Below are positions 9,701 through 23,200 of a DNA stretch of 64,000 nucleotides, one piece after another. The first letter of the stretch is position 1. Each line of letters begins with the position of its first letter. Below the pieces are notes generated by a model that had not been told where the DNA came from, did not search any database, and was given only the letters and a program-made list of their open reading frames with translations. The translations under genes and the position numbers were made by a program. The stretch comes from Eutreptiella sp. 'Long Island Sound 2002' (lineage: Eukaryota > Euglenozoa > Euglenophyceae > Eutreptiales > Eutreptiaceae), in contig OZ038381.1 of NCBI GenBank assembly GCA_964036045.1, positions 68,448,242 through 68,512,241 on the forward strand, in the 5' to 3' direction.

Positions 9701-12700
9701 CGTGGCCCCTCGAGTTGGGGTTAGGGATTCACAATCCACGCTTCGGTGTGGCCCCTCGAGTTGGGGTTAGGGACTCACAACCCACGCTTTGGTACTCGGC
9801 CCCTCGAGTTGGGGTTAGGGACTCACAATCCACGCTTTTTTGCGTGGCCCCTCGAGTTGGGGTTAGGAACTCACAATCCACGCTTTTTTGCGTGGCCCCT
9901 CGAGTTGGGGGCAGGGACTCACAATCCACGCTTTTTTGCGTGGCCCCTCGAGCTGGGGTTAGGGACTCACAATCCACGCTTCGGTGTGGCCCCTGGAGTT
10001 GGGGTTAGGGACTCACAATCCACGCTTTTTTGCATGGCCCCTCGAGTTGGGGTTAGGGACTCACAATCCACGCTTTGTTGCGTGGCCCCTCGAGTTGGGG
10101 TTAGGGACTCACAATCCACGCTTTTTTGCATGGCCCCTCGAGTTGGGGTTAGGGACTCACAATCCACGCTTTTTTGCGTGGCCCCTCGAGTTGGGGTTAG
10201 GGACTCACAATCCACGCTTTGTTACGTGGCCCCTCGAGTTGGGGTTAGGGACGCACAATCCACGCTTTTTTGCGTGGCCCCTCGAGTTGGGGTTAGGGAC
10301 TCACAATCCACGCTTTGTTGCATGGCCCCTCGAGTTGGGGTTAGGGACTCACAATCCACGCTTTTTTGCGTTGCCCCTCGAGTTGGGGTTAGGGACTCAC
10401 AATCCACGCTTTTTTGCGTGGCCCCTCGAGTTGGGGTTAGGGACTCACAATCCACGCTTTTTTGCGTGGCCCCTCGAGTTGGGGTTAGGGACTCCCAATC
10501 CATGCTTTTTTGCGTGGCCCCTCGAGTTGGGGTTAGGGACTCACAATCCACGCTTTTTTGCGTGGCCCCTCGAGTTGGGGTTAGGGACTCACAATCCACG
10601 CTTTGTTACGTGGCCCCTCGAGTTGGGGTTAGGGACTCACAATCCACGCTTTTTTGCATGGCCCCTCGAGTTGGGGTTAGGGACTCACAATCCACGCTTT
10701 TTTGCGCCGCCCCTCGAGTTGGGGTTAGGGATTCACAATCCACGCTTCGGTGTGGCCCCTCGAGTTGGGGTTAGGGACTCACAATCCACGCTTTGTTACG
10801 TGGCCCCTCGAGTTGGGGTTAGGGACGCACAATCCACGCTTTTTTGCGTGGCCCCTCGAGTTGGGGTTAGGGACTCACAATCCACGCTTTTTTCTGTGGC
10901 CCCTCGAGTTGCGGTTAGGGACTCACAATCCACGCTTTGTTGCGTGGCCCCTCGAGTTGGGGTTAGGGACTCACAATCCACGCTTTGTTACGTGGCCCCT
11001 CGAGTTGGGGTTAGGGACTCACAATCCACGCTTTTTTGAGTGGCCCCTCGAGTTGGGGTTAGGGACTCACAATCCACGCTTTTTTGCGTGGCCCCTCGAG
11101 TTGGGGTTAGGGACTCACAATCCACGCCTTTTTGGGTGGCCCCTCGAGTTGGGGTTAGGGACTCACAATCCACGCTTTGTTACGTGGCCCCTCGAGTTGG
11201 GGTTAGGGACTCACAATCCACGCTTTGGTGTGTGGCCCCTCGATTTGGGGTTAGGGACTCACAATCCACGCTTTTTTGCGTGGCCCCTCGAGTTGGGGTT
11301 AGGGACTCACAATCCACGCTTTGTTACGTGGCCCCTCGAGTTGGGGTTAGGGACTCACAATCCACGATTTTTTGCATGGCCTCTCGAGTTGGGGTTAGGG
11401 ACTCACAATCCACGCTTTTTTGCGTGGCCCCTCGAGTTGGGGTTAGGGACTCACAATCCACGCTTTGTTGCGTGGCCCCTCGAGTTGGGGTTAGGGACTC
11501 ACAATCCACGCTTTGTTACGTGGCCCCTCGAGTTGGGATTAGGGACTCACAATCCACGCTTTTTTGCGTGGCCCCTCGAGTTGGGGTTAGGGACTCACAA
11601 TCCACGCTTTTTTGCGTGGCCCCTCGAGTTGGGGTTGGGGACTCACAATCCACGCTTTTTTGCGTGGCCCCTCGAGTTGGGGTTAGGGACTCACAATCCA
11701 CGCTTTTTTGCCTGGCCCCTCGAGTTGGGGTTAGGGACTCACAATCCACGCTTTTTTGTGTGGCCCCTCGAGTTGGGGTTAGGGACTCACAATCCACGCT
11801 TCGGTGTGGCCCCTCGAGTTGGGGTTGGGGACTCACAATCCACGCTTTGTTACGTGGCCCCTCGAGTTGGGGTTAGGGACTCACAATCCACGCTTTGTTG
11901 CGTGGCCCCTCGAGTTGGGGTTAGGGACTCACAATCCACGGTTTGTTACGTGGCCCCTCGAGTTGGGGTTAGGGACTCACAATCCACGCTTTTTTGCGTG
12001 GCCTCTCGAGTCGGGGTTAGGGACTCACAATCCACGCTTTGTTGTGTGGCCCCTCGAGTTGGGGTTAGGGACTCACAATCCACGCTTTTTTGCATGGCCC
12101 CCGAGTTGGGGTTAGGGACTCACAATCCACGTTTTTTTGCGTGGCCCCTCGAGTTGGGGTTAGGGACTCACAATCCACGCTTTTTTGCGTGGCCTCTCGA
12201 GTTGGGGTTAGGGACTCACAATCCACGCTTTGTTGTGTGGCCCCTCGAGTTGGGGTTAGGGACTCACAATCCACGCTTTTTTGCATGGCCCCCGAGTTGG
12301 GGTTAGGGACTCACAATCCACGTTTTTTTGCGTGGCCACTCGAGTTGGGGTTAGGGACTCACAATCCACGCTTTGTTGCGTGGCCCCTCGAGTTGGGGTT
12401 AGGGACTCACAATCCACGCTTTTTTGCGTGGCCCCTCGAGTTGGGGTTAGGGACTCACAATCCACGCTTTTTTGCGTGGCCCCTCCAGTTGGGGTTAGGG
12501 ACTCACAATCCACGCTTTTTTGCGTGGCCCCTCGAGTGAGGGTTAGGGATTCACAATCCACGCTTCGGTGTGGCCCCTCGAGTTGGGGTTAGGGACTCAC
12601 AATCCACGCTTTGGTACGTGGCCCCTCGAGTTGGGGTTAGGGACTCACAATCCACGCTTTGTTGCGTGGCCCCTCGAGTTGGGGTTAGGGACTCACAATC

Positions 12701-14083
12701 CACGGTTTTTTGCGTGGCCCCTCGAGTTGGGGTTAGGGACTCACAATCCACGCTTCGGTGTGGCCCCTCGAGTTGGGGTTAGGGACTCACAATCCACGCT
12801 TTTTTGCGCGGCCTCTCGAGTTGGGGTTAGGGACTCACAATCCACGCTTTTTTGCATGGCCCCCGAGTTGGGGTTAGGGACTCACAATCCACGTTTTTTT
12901 GCGTGGCCACCCGAGTTGGGGTTAGGGACTCACAATCCATGCTTTGTTACGTGGCCCCTCCAGTTGGGGTTAGGGACTCACAATCCACGCTTTTTTGCGT
13001 GGCCCCTCGAGTTGGGGTTAGGGATTCACAATCCACGCTTCGGTGTGGCCCCTCGAGTTGGGGTTAGGGACTCACAATCGACGCTTTGGTACGTGGCCCC
13101 TCGAGTTGGGGTTAGGGACTCACAATCCACGCTTCGGTGTGGCCCCTCGAGTTGGGGTTAGGGACTCACAATCCACGCTTTTTTGCGTGGCCCCTCGAGT
13201 TGGGGTTAGGGACTCACAATCCACGCTTTGTTACGTGGCCCCTCGAGTTGGGGTTAGGGACGCACAATCCACGCTTTTTTGCGTGGCCCCTCGAGTTGGG
13301 GTTAGGGACTCACAATCCACGCTTTTTTGCATGGCCCCTCGAGTTGGGGTTAGGGACTCACAATCCACGCTTTTTTGCGTGGCCCCTCGGGTTGGGGTTA
13401 GGGACTCACAATCCACGCTTTTTTGCGTGGCCCCTCGAGTTGGGGTTAGGGACTCACAATCCACGCTTTTTTGCGTGGCCCCTCGAGTTGGGGTTAGGGA
13501 TTCACAATCCACGCTTCGGTGTGGCCCCTCGAGTTGGGGTTAGGGACTCACAATCCACGCTTTGGTACGTGGCCCCTCGAGTTGGGGTTAGGGACTCACA
13601 ATCCACGCTTTTTTGCGTGGCCCCTCGAGTTGGGGTTAGGAACTCACAATCCACGCTTTTTTGCGTGGCCCCTCGAGTTGGGGTTAGGGACTCACAATCC
13701 ACGCTTTTTTGCGTGGCCCCTCGAGCTGGGGTTAGGGACTCACAATCCACGCTTCGGTGTGGCCCCTGGAGTTGGGGTTAGGGACTCACAATCCACGCTT
13801 TTTTGCGTGGCCCCTCGAGTTGGGGTTAGGGACTCACAATCCACGCTTTGTTGCGTGGCCCCTCGAGTTGGGGTTAGGGACTCACAATCCACGCTTTTTT
13901 GCATGGCCCCTCGAGTTGGGGTTAGGGACTCACAATCCACGCTTTTTTGCGTGGCCCCTCGAGTTGGGGTTAGGGACTCACAATCCACGCTTTGTTACGT
14001 GGCCCCTCGAGTTGGGGTTAGGGACGCACAATCCACGCTTTTTTGCGTGGCCCCTCGAGTTGGGGTTAGGGACTCACAATCCA
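6760..14083 (+). repeat. ~3.7-kb higher-order duplication
   Basis: About 6.76-10.31 kb and about 10.43-14.08 kb share the same order of variant units. The offset is 3675 bp at the left, 3721-3725 in the middle and 3773 at the right. The steps are explained by gain of a short unit near 10745, by two short units in copy 1 (near 7400 and 7500) corresponding to 48-bp units in copy 2, and by one extra unit near 12890 in copy 2. Shared rare markers are GATTTTTTGCATGGCCTC (near 7641 and 11366), TTTTTTCTGTGG with GTTGCGG (near 7190 and 10910) and three 47-bp GCATGGCCCCCGAG units in each copy. Confidence 0.8.
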
Positions 14084-14774
14084 CGCTTTTTTGCATGGCC
14101 CCTCGAGTTGGGGTTAGGGACTCACAATCCACGCTTTTTTGCGTGGCCCCTCGAGTTGGGGTTAGGGACTCACAATCCACGCTTTTTTGCGTGGCCCCTC
14201 GAGTTGGGGTTAGGGACTCACAATCCACGCTTTTTTGCGTGGCCCCTCGAGTTGGGGTTAGGGATTCACAATCCACGCTTCGGTGTGGCCCCTCGAGTTG
14301 GGGTTAGGGACTCACAATCCACGCTTTGGTACGTGGCCCCTCGAGTTGGGGTTAGGGACTCACAATCCACGCTTTTTTGCGTGGCCCCTCGAGCTGGGGT
14401 TAGGGACTCACAATCCACGCTTCGGTGTGGCCCCTGGAGTTGGGGTTAGGGACTCACAATCCACGCTTTTTTGCGTGGCCCCTCGAGTTGGGGTTAGGGA
14501 CTCACAATCCACGCTTTTTTGCGTGGCCCCTCGAGTTGGGGTTAGGGACTCACAATCCACGCTTTTTTGCATGGCCCCTCGAGTTGGGGTTAGGGACTCA
14601 CAATCCACGCTTTTTTGCGTGGCCCCTCGAGTTGGGGTTAGGGACTCACAATCCACGCTTTGTTACGTGGCCCCTCGAGTTGGGGTTAGGGACGCACAAT
14701 CCACGCTTTTTTGCGTGGCCCCTCGAGTTGGGGTTAGGGACTCACAATCCACGCTTTTTTGCATGGCCCCTCGA

Positions 14775-17100
14775 GTTGGGGTTAGGGACTCACAATCCAC
14801 GCTTTTTTGCGTGGCCCCTCGAGTTGGGGTTAGGGACTCACAATCCACGCTTTTTTGCATGGCCCCTCGAGTGGGGGTTAGGGACTCACAATCCACGCTT
14901 TTTTGCGTAGCCCCTCGAGTTGGGGTTAGGGACTCACAATCCACGCTTTTTTGCGTGGCCCCTCGAGTTGGGGTTAGGGACTCACAATCCACGCTTTTTT
15001 GCGTGGCCCCTCGAGTTGGGGTTAGGGACTCACAATCCACGCTTCGGTGTGGCCCCTCGAGTTGGGGTTGGGGACTCACAATCCACGCTTTTTTGCGTGG
15101 CCCCTGGAGTTGGGGTTAGGGACTCACAATCCACGCTTTGTTACGTGGCCCCTCGAGTTGGGGTTAGGGACTCACAATCCACGCTTTTTTGCATGGCCCC
15201 CCGAGTTGGGGTTAGGGACTCACAATCCACGCTTTTTTGCGTGGCCCCTCGAGTTGGGGTTAGGGACTCACAATCCACGCTTTGTTACGTGGCCCCTCGA
15301 GTTGGGGTTAGGGACTCACAATCCACGCTTTGTTGCGTGGCCGCTCGAGTTGGGGTTAGGGACTCACAATCCACGCTTTTTTCTGTGGCCCCTCGAGTTG
15401 CGGTTAGGGACTCACACCCCACGCTTTGTTGCGTGGCCCCTCGAGTTGGGGTTAGGGACTCACAATCCACGCTTTGTTACGTGGCCTCTCGAGTTGGGGT
15501 TAGGGACTCACAATCCACGCTTTTTTGTGTGGCCCCTCGAGTTGGGGTTAGGGACTCACAATCCAGCCTTTTTTGCGTGGCCCCTCGAGTTGGGGTTAGG
15601 GACTCACAATCCACGCTTTGTTACGTGGCCCCTCGAGTTGGGGTTAGGGACTCACAATCCACGCGTTTTTGCGTGGCTCCTCGAGTTGGGGTTAGGGACT
15701 CAAAATCCACGCTTTGTTACGTTGTCCCTCGAGTTGGGGTTAGGGACTCACAATCCACGCGTTTTTGCGTGGCTCCTCGAGTTGGGGTTAGGGACTCACA
15801 ATCCACGCTTCTTTGCGTGGCCCCTCAAGTTGGGGTTAGGGACTCACAATCCACGCTTCGGTGTGGCCCCTCGATTTGGGGTTAGGGACTCACAATCCAC
15901 ACTTTGTTACGTGGCCCCTCGAGTTGGGGTTAGGGACTCACAATCCACGCTTTTTTGCGTGGCCCCTCGAGTTGGGGTTAGGGACTCACAATCCACGCTT
16001 TTTTGCATGGCCCCTCGAGTTGGGGTTAGGGACTCACAATCCACGCTTTTTTGCGTAGCCCCTCGAGTTGGGGTTAGGGACTCACAATCCACGCTTTTTT
16101 GCGTGGCCCCTCGAGTTGGGGTTAGGGACTCACAATCCACGCTTTTTTGCGTGGCCCCTCGAGTTGGGGTTAGGGACTCACAATCCACGCTTCGGTGTGG
16201 CCCCTCGAGTTGGGGTTGGGGACTCACAATCCACGCTTTTTTGCGTGGCCCCTGGAGTTGGGGTTAGGGACTCACAATCCACGCTTTGTTACGTGGCCCC
16301 TCGAGTTGGGGTTAGGGACTCACAATCCACGCTTTTTTGCATGGCCCCCCGAGTTGGGGTTAGGGACTCACAATCCACGCTTTTTTGCGTGGCCCCTCGA
16401 GTTGGGGTTAGGGACTCACAATCCACGCTTTGTTACGTGGCCCCTCGAGTTGGGGTTAGGGACTCACAATCCACGCTTTGTTGCGTGGCCGCTCGAGTTG
16501 GGGTTAGGGACTCACAATCCACGCTTTTTTCTGTGGCCCCTCGAGTTGCGGTTAGGGACTCACACCCCACGCTTTGTTGCGTGGCCCCTCGAGTTGGGGT
16601 TAGGGACTCACAATCCACGCTTTGTTACGTGGCCTCTCGAGTTGGGGTTAGGGACTCACAATCCACGCTTTTTTGTGTGGCCCCTCGAGTTGGGGTTAGG
16701 GACTCACAATCCAGGCTTTTTTGCGTGGCCCCTCGAGTTGGGGTTAGGGACTCACAATCCACGCTTTGTTACGTGGCCCCTCGAGTTGGGGTTAGGGACT
16801 CACAATCCACGCGTTTTTGTGTGGCTCCTCGAGTTGGGGTTAGGGACTCAAAATCCACGCTTTGTTACGTTGTCCCTCGAGTTGGGGTTAGGGACTCACA
16901 ATCCACGCGTTTTTGCGTGGCTCCTCGAGTTGGGGTTAGGGACTCACAATCCACGCTTCTTTGCGTGGCCCCTCAAGTTGGGGTTAGGGACTCACAATCC
17001 ACGCTTCGGTGTGGCCCCTCGATTTGGGGTTAGGGACTCACAATCCACACTTTGTTACGTGGCCCCTCGAGTTGGGGTTAGGGACTCACAATCCACACTT
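14775..17100 (+). repeat. 1148-bp tandem duplication, near identical
   Basis: Copy 1 is about 14775-15922 and copy 2 about 15923-17070. The period of 1148 bp equals 24 units with two short ones. Shared rare features include GCGTAGCCCC (14905 and 16053), GGACTCACACCCC (near 15410 and 16560), ACGTTGTCCCTCG (near 15720 and 16868) and CCACGCGTTTTTG units. I saw only a few differences: GAGTGGGGGTT versus GAGTTGGGGTT at the left end, CCAGCC versus CCAGGC near 15565/16713, and GCGTGG versus GTGTGG near 15670/16818. This indicates a recent event. Confidence 0.88.
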
Positions 17101-18299
17101 TGTTACGTGGCCCCTCGAGTTGGGGTTAGGGACTCACAATCCACGCTTTTTTGCATGGCCCCTCGAGTTGGGGTTAGGGACTCACAATCCACGCTTTGTT
17201 GCGTGGCCCCTCGAGTTGGGGTTAGGGACTCACAATCCACACTTTGTTACGTGGCCCCTCGAGTTGGGGTTAGGGACTCACAATCCACGCTTTTTTGCAT
17301 GGCCCCTCGAGTTGGGGTTAGGGACTCACAATCCACGCTTTTTTGCGTGGCCCCTCGAGTTGGGGTTAAGGACTCACAATCCACGCTTTTTTGCGTGGCC
17401 CCTCGAGTTGGGGTTAGGGACTCACAATCCACGCTTTGTTACGTGGCCCCTCGAGTTGGGGTTAGGGACTCACAATCCACGCTTTTTTGCGTGGCCCCTC
17501 GAGTTGGGGTTAGGTACTCACAATCCACGCTTTTTTGCGTGGCCCCTCGAGTTGGGGTTAGGGACTCACAATCCACGCTTTTTTGCATGGCCCCTCGAGT
17601 TGGGGTTAGGGACTCACAATCCACGTTTTTTTGCGTGGCCCCTCGAGTTGGGGTTAGGGACTCACAATCCACGCTTTGTTACGTGGCCCCTCGAGTTGGG
17701 GTTAGGGACTCACAATCCACGCTTTTTTGCATGGCCCCTCGAGTTGGGGTTAGGGCTTCACAATCCACGCTTTTTTGCGTGGCCCCTCGAGTTGGGGTTA
17801 AGGACTCACAATCCACGCTTTTTTGCGTGGCCCCTCGAGTTGGGGTTAGGGACTCACAATCCACGCTTTGTTACGTGGCCCCTCGAGTTGCGGTTAGGGA
17901 CTCACAATCCACGCTTTTTTGCGTGGCCCCTCGAGTTGGGGTTAGGGACTCACAATCCACGCTTTGTTGCGTGGCCCCTCGAGTTGGGGTTAGGGACTCA
18001 CAATCCACGCTTTGTTACGTGGCCCCTCGAGTTGGGGTTAGGGACGCACAATCCACGCTTTGGTACGTGGCCCCTCGAGTTGGGGTTAGGGACTCACAAT
18101 CCACGCTTTTTTGCATGGCCCCTCGAGTTGGGGTTAGGGACTCACAATCCACGCTTTTTTGCGTGGCCCCTCGAGTTGGGGTTAGGGACTCACAATCCAC
18201 GCTTTGTTACGTGGCCCCTCGAGTTGGGGTTAGGGACGCACAATCCACGCTTTTTTGCGTGGCCCCTCGAGTTGGGGTTAGGGACTCACAATCCACGCT

Positions 18300-21200
18300 T
18301 TTTTCTGTGGCCCCTCGAGTTGCGGTTAGGGACTCACAATCCACGCTTTGTTGCGTGGCCCCTCGAGTTGGGGTTAGGGACTCACAATCCACGCTTTGTT
18401 ACGTGGCCCCTCGAGTTGGGGTTAGGGACTCACAATCCACGCTTTTTTGCGTGGCCCCTCGAGTTGGGGTTAGGGACTCACAATCCAGGCTTTTTTGCGT
18501 GGCCCCTCGAGTTGGGGTTAGGGACTCACAATCCACTCTTCGGTGTGGCCCCTCGAGTTGGGGTTAGGGACTCACAATCCACGCTTTGTTACGTGGCCCC
18601 TGGAGTTGGGGTTAGGGACTCACAATCCACGCGTTTTTGCGTGGCTCCTCGAGTTGGGGTTAGGGACTCACAATCCACGCTTTTTTGCGTGGCCCCTCGA
18701 GTTGGGGTTAGGGACTCACAATCCACGCTTCGGTGTGGCCCCTCGATTTGGGGTTAGGGACTCACAATCCACGCTTTTTTGCGTGGTCCCTCGAGTTGGG
18801 GTTAGGGACTCACAATCCACGCTTTGTTACGTGGCCCCTCGAGTTGGGGTTAGGGACTCACAATCCACGCTTTTTTGCATGGCCCCTCGAGTTGGGGTTA
18901 GGGACTCACAATCCACGCTTTTTTGTGTGGCTCCTCGAGTTGGGGTTAAGGACTCACAATCCACGCTTTTTTGCGTGGCCCCTCGAGTTGGGGTTAGGGA
19001 CTCACAATCCACGCTTTGTTGCGTGGCCCCTCGAGTTGGGGTTAGGGACTCACAATCCACGCTTTGTTACGTGGCCCCTCGAGTTGGGGTTGGGGACTCA
19101 CAATCCACTCTTCGGTGTGGCCCCTCGAGTTGGGGTTAGGGACTCACAATCCACGCTTTGTTGCGTGGCCCCTCGAGTTGGGGTTAGGGACTCACAATCC
19201 ACGCTTTTTTGCGTGGCCCCTCGAGTTGGGGTTGGGGACTCACAATCCACTCTTCGGTGTGGCCCCTCGAGTTGGGGTTAGGGACTCACAATCCAGGCTT
19301 TGTTACGTGGCTCCTCGAGTTGGGGTTAGGGACTCACAATCCACGCTTTTTTGCGTGGCCCCTCGAGTTGGGGTTAGGGACTCACAATCCACGCTTTTTT
19401 GCGTGGCCCCTCGAGTTGGGGTTAGGGACTCACAATCCACGCTTTTTTGCATGGCCCCTCGAGTTGGGGTTAGGGACTCACAATCCACGCTTTTTTGTGT
19501 GGCTCCTCGAGTTGGGGTTAAGGACTCACAATCCACGCTTTTTTGCGTGGCCCCTCGAGTTGGGGTTAGGGACTCACAATCCACGCTTTGTTGCGTGGCC
19601 CCTCGAGTTGGGGTTAGGGACTCACAATCCACGCTTTGTTACGTGGCCCCTCGAGTTGGGGTTGGGGACTCACAATCCACTCTTCGGTGTGGCCCCTCGA
19701 GTTGGGGTTAGGGACTCACAATCCACGCTTTGTTGCGTGGCCCCTCGAGTTGGGGTTAGGGACTCACAATCCACGCTTTTTTGCGTGGCCCCTCGAGTTG
19801 GGGTTGGGGACTCACAATCCACTCTTCGGTGTGGCCCCTCGAGTTGGGGTTAGGGACTCACAATCCAGGCTTTGTTACGTGGCTCCTCGAGTTGGGGTTA
19901 GGGACTCACAATCCACGCTTTTTTGCGTGGCCCCTCGAGTTGGGGTTAGGGACTCACAATCCACGCTTTTTTGCGTGGCCCCTCGAGTTGGGGTTAGGGA
20001 CTCACAATCCACGCTTTTTTGCATGGCCCCTCGAGTTGGGGTTAGGGACTCACAATCCACGCTTTGTTGCGTGGCCGCTCGAGTTGGGGTTAGGGACTCA
20101 CAATCCACGCTTTGTTACGTGGCCCCTCGAGTTGGGGTTAGGGACTCACAATCCACGCTTTGTTGCGTGGCCCCTCGAGTTGGGGTTAGGGACTCACAAT
20201 CCACAGTTTTTTGCGTGGCCCCTCGAGTTGGGGTTAGGGACTCACAATCCACGCTTCGGTGTGGCCCCTCCAGTTGGGGTTAGGGACTCACAATCCACGC
20301 TTTTTTGCATGGCCCCTCGATTTGGGGTTAGGGACTCACAATCCACGCTTTCTTGCGTGGCCCCTCGAGTTGGGGTTAGGGACTCACAATCCACGCTTTT
20401 TTGCGTGGCCCCTTGAGTTGGGGTTAGGGACTCACAATCCACGGTTTTTTGCGTGGCCTCTCGAGTTGGGGTTAGGGACTCACAATCCACGCTTTGTTGT
20501 GTGGCCCCTCGAGTTGGGGTTAGGGACTCACAATCCACGCTTTGTTGCGTGGCCCCTCGAGTTGGGGTTAGGGACTCACAATCCACGCTTTGTTACGTGG
20601 CCCCTCGAGTTGGGGTTAGGGACTCACAATCCACGCTTTTTTGCGTGGCCCCTCGAGTTGGGGTTAGGTACTCACAATCCACGCTTTTTTGCGTGGCCTC
20701 TCGAGTTGGGGTTGGGGACTCACAATCCACTCTTCGGTGTGGCCCCTCGAGTTGGGGTTAGGGACTAACAATCCAGGCTTTGTTACGTGGCTCCTCGAGT
20801 TGGGGTTAGGGACTCACAATCCATGCTTTTTTGCGTGGCCCCTCGAGTTGGGGTTAGGGACTCACAATCTACGCTTTTTTGCGTGGCCCCTCGAGTTGGG
20901 GTTAGGGACTCACAATCCACGCTTTTTTGCATGGCCCCTCGAGTTGGGGTTAGGGACTCACAATCCACGCTTTTTTCTGTGGCCCCTCGAGTTGCGGTTA
21001 GGGACTTACAATCCACGCTTTGTTGCGTGGCCCCTCGAGTTGGGGTTAGGGACTCACAATCCACGCTTTGTTACGTGGCCCCTCGAGTTGGGGTTAGGGA
21101 CTCACAATCCACGCTTTTTTGCGTGGCCCCTCGAGTTGGGGTTAGGGACTCACAATCCAGGCTTTTTTGCGTGGCCCCTCGAGTTGGGGTTAGGGACTCA

Positions 21201-23200
21201 CAATCCACTCTTCGGTGTGGCCCCTCGAGTTGGGGTTAGGGACTCACAATCCACGCTTTGTTACGTGGCCCCTGGAGTTGGGGTTAGGGACTCACAATCC
21301 ACGCGTTTTTGCGTGGCTCCTCGAGTTGGGGTTAGGGACTCACAATCCACGCTTTTTTGCGTGGCCCCTCGAGTTGGGGTTAGGGACTCACAATCCACGC
21401 TTCGGTGTGGCCCCTCGATTTGGGGTTAGGGACTCACAATCCACGCTTTTTTGCGTGGTCCCTCGAGTTGGGGTTAGGGACTCACAATCCACGCTTTGTT
21501 ACGTGGCCCCTCGAGTTGGGGTTAGGGACTCACAATCCACGCTTTTTTGCATGGCCCCTCGAGTTGGGGTTAGGGACTCACAATCCACGCTTTTTTGCGT
21601 GGCCCCTCGAGTTGGGGTTAAGGACTCACAATCCACGCTTTTTTGCGTGGCCCCTCGAGTTGGGGTTAGGGACTCACAATCCACGCTTTGTTGCGTGGCC
21701 CCTCGAGTTGGGGTTAGGGACTCACAATCCACGCTTTGTTACGTGGCCCCTCGAGTTGGGGTTGGGGACTCACAATCCACTCTTCGGTGTGGCCCCTCGA
21801 GTTGGGGTTAGGGACTCACAATCCACGCTTTGTTGCGTGGCCCCTCGAGTTGGGGTTAGGGACTCACAATCCACGCTTTTTTGCGTGGCCCCTCGAGTTG
21901 GGGTTGGGGACTCACAATCCACTCTTCGGTGTGGCCCCTCGAGTTGGGGTTAGGGACTCACAATCCAGGCTTTGTTACGTGGCTCCTCGAGTTGGGGTTA
22001 GGGACTCACAATCCACGCTTTTTTGCGTGGCCCCTCGAGTTGGGGTTAGGGACTCACAATCCACGCTTTTTTGCGTGGCCCCTCGAGTTGGGGTTAGGGA
22101 CTCACAATCCACGCTTTTTTGCATGGCCCCTCGAGTTGGGGTTAGGGACTCACAATCCACGCTTTTTTGTGTGGCCCCTCCAGTTGGGGTTAGGGACTCA
22201 CAATCCACGCTTTGTTGCGTGGCCGCTCGAGTTGGGGTTAGGGACTCACAATCCACGCTTTGTTACGTGGCCCCTCGAGTTGGGGTTAGGGACTCACAAT
22301 CCACGCTTTGTTGCGTGGCCCCTCGAGTTGGGGTTAGGGACTCACAATCCACAGTTTTTTGCGTGGCCCCTCGAGTTGGGGTTAGGGACTCACAATCCAC
22401 GCTTCGGTGTGGCCCCTCCAGTTGGGGTTAGGGACTCACAATCCACGCTTTTTTGCATGGCCCCTCGATTTGGGGTTAGGGACTCACAATCCACGCTTTC
22501 TTGCGTGGCCCCTCGAGTTGGGGTTAGGGACTCACAATCCACGCTTTTTTGCGTGGCCCCTTGAGTTGGGGTTAGGGACTCACAATCCACGGTTTTTTGC
22601 GTGGCCTCTCGAGTTGGGGTTAGGGACTCACAATCCACGCTTTGTTGTGTGGCCCCTCGAGTTGGGGTTAGGGACTCACAATCCACGCTTTGTTGCGTGG
22701 CCCCTCGAGTTGGGGTTAGGGACTCACAATCCACGCTTTGTTACGTGGCCCCTCGAGTTGGGGTTAGGGACTCACAATCCACGCTTTTTTGCGTGGCCCC
22801 TCGAGTTGGGGTTAGGTACTCACAATCCACGCTTTTTTGCGTGGCCCCTCGAGTTGGGGTTGGGGACTCACAATCCACTCTTCGGTGTGGCCCCTCGAGT
22901 TGGGGTTAGGGACTAACAATCCAGGCTTTGTTACGTGGCTCCTCGAGTTGGGGTTAGGGACTCACAATCCATGCTTTTTTGCGTGGCCCCTCGAGTTGGG
23001 GTTAGGGACTCACAATCTACGCTTTTTTGCGTGGCCCCTCGAGTTGGGGTTAGGGACTCACAATCCACGCTTTTTTGCATGGCCCCTCGAGTTGGGGTTA
23101 GGGACTCACAATCCACGCTTTTTTGTGTGGCCCCTCCAGTTGGGGTTAGGGACTCACAATCCACGCTCTGTTGCGTGGCCGCTCGAGTTGGGGTTAGGGA
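18300..23200 (+). repeat. Nested duplications, periods 572, 2148 and 2672 bp
   Basis: A 572-bp block (12 units, two short) repeats in tandem at about 18850-19421 and 19422-20050. The region near 18.2-19.1 kb recurs at +2672 (near 20.9-21.75 kb). The region near 20.2-20.9 kb recurs at +2148 (22.4-23.05 kb), with markers CCACAGTTTTTTGCGTGG (near 20203 and 22351), CCTTGAGTTGG (near 20412 and 22560) and GGGACTAACAATCCAGG (near 20763 and 22911). The duplications overlap, so several rounds must have occurred. Confidence 0.75.

Larger units (their letters stand above)
1531..18400 (+). repeat. Array domain I: short unit preceded by GATTCAC, followed by TTTGGTACG
   Basis: In this part the 46-bp TTCGG unit is very often preceded by a unit ending GGGATTCACAAT (instead of GGGACTCACAAT) and followed by a unit with TTTGGTACGTGG. 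Examples are near 2910-2970, 3290-3350, 4530-4590, 6670-6740, 8825-8890, 13500-13565 and 14260-14330. A second linked pair is a TTTGTTACGTGG unit whose 3' end is GGGACGCAC (near 3140, 4190, 4380, 5570, 7100, 9485, 10250, 13260, 14690). The edge with domain II is gradual, and the signatures recur sporadically further right. Confidence 0.6.

Noticed and set aside
16195-18567. 790-codon open frame and similar long frames throughout the array (for example 5975-7435, 38849-40642, 46593-48293)
   Set aside because: They are 16-residue repeats created by a stop-free 48-bp period. They are open on both strands at once, end wherever a second 46-bp unit shifts the frame to a TAG, and have no start context or non-repeat domain.
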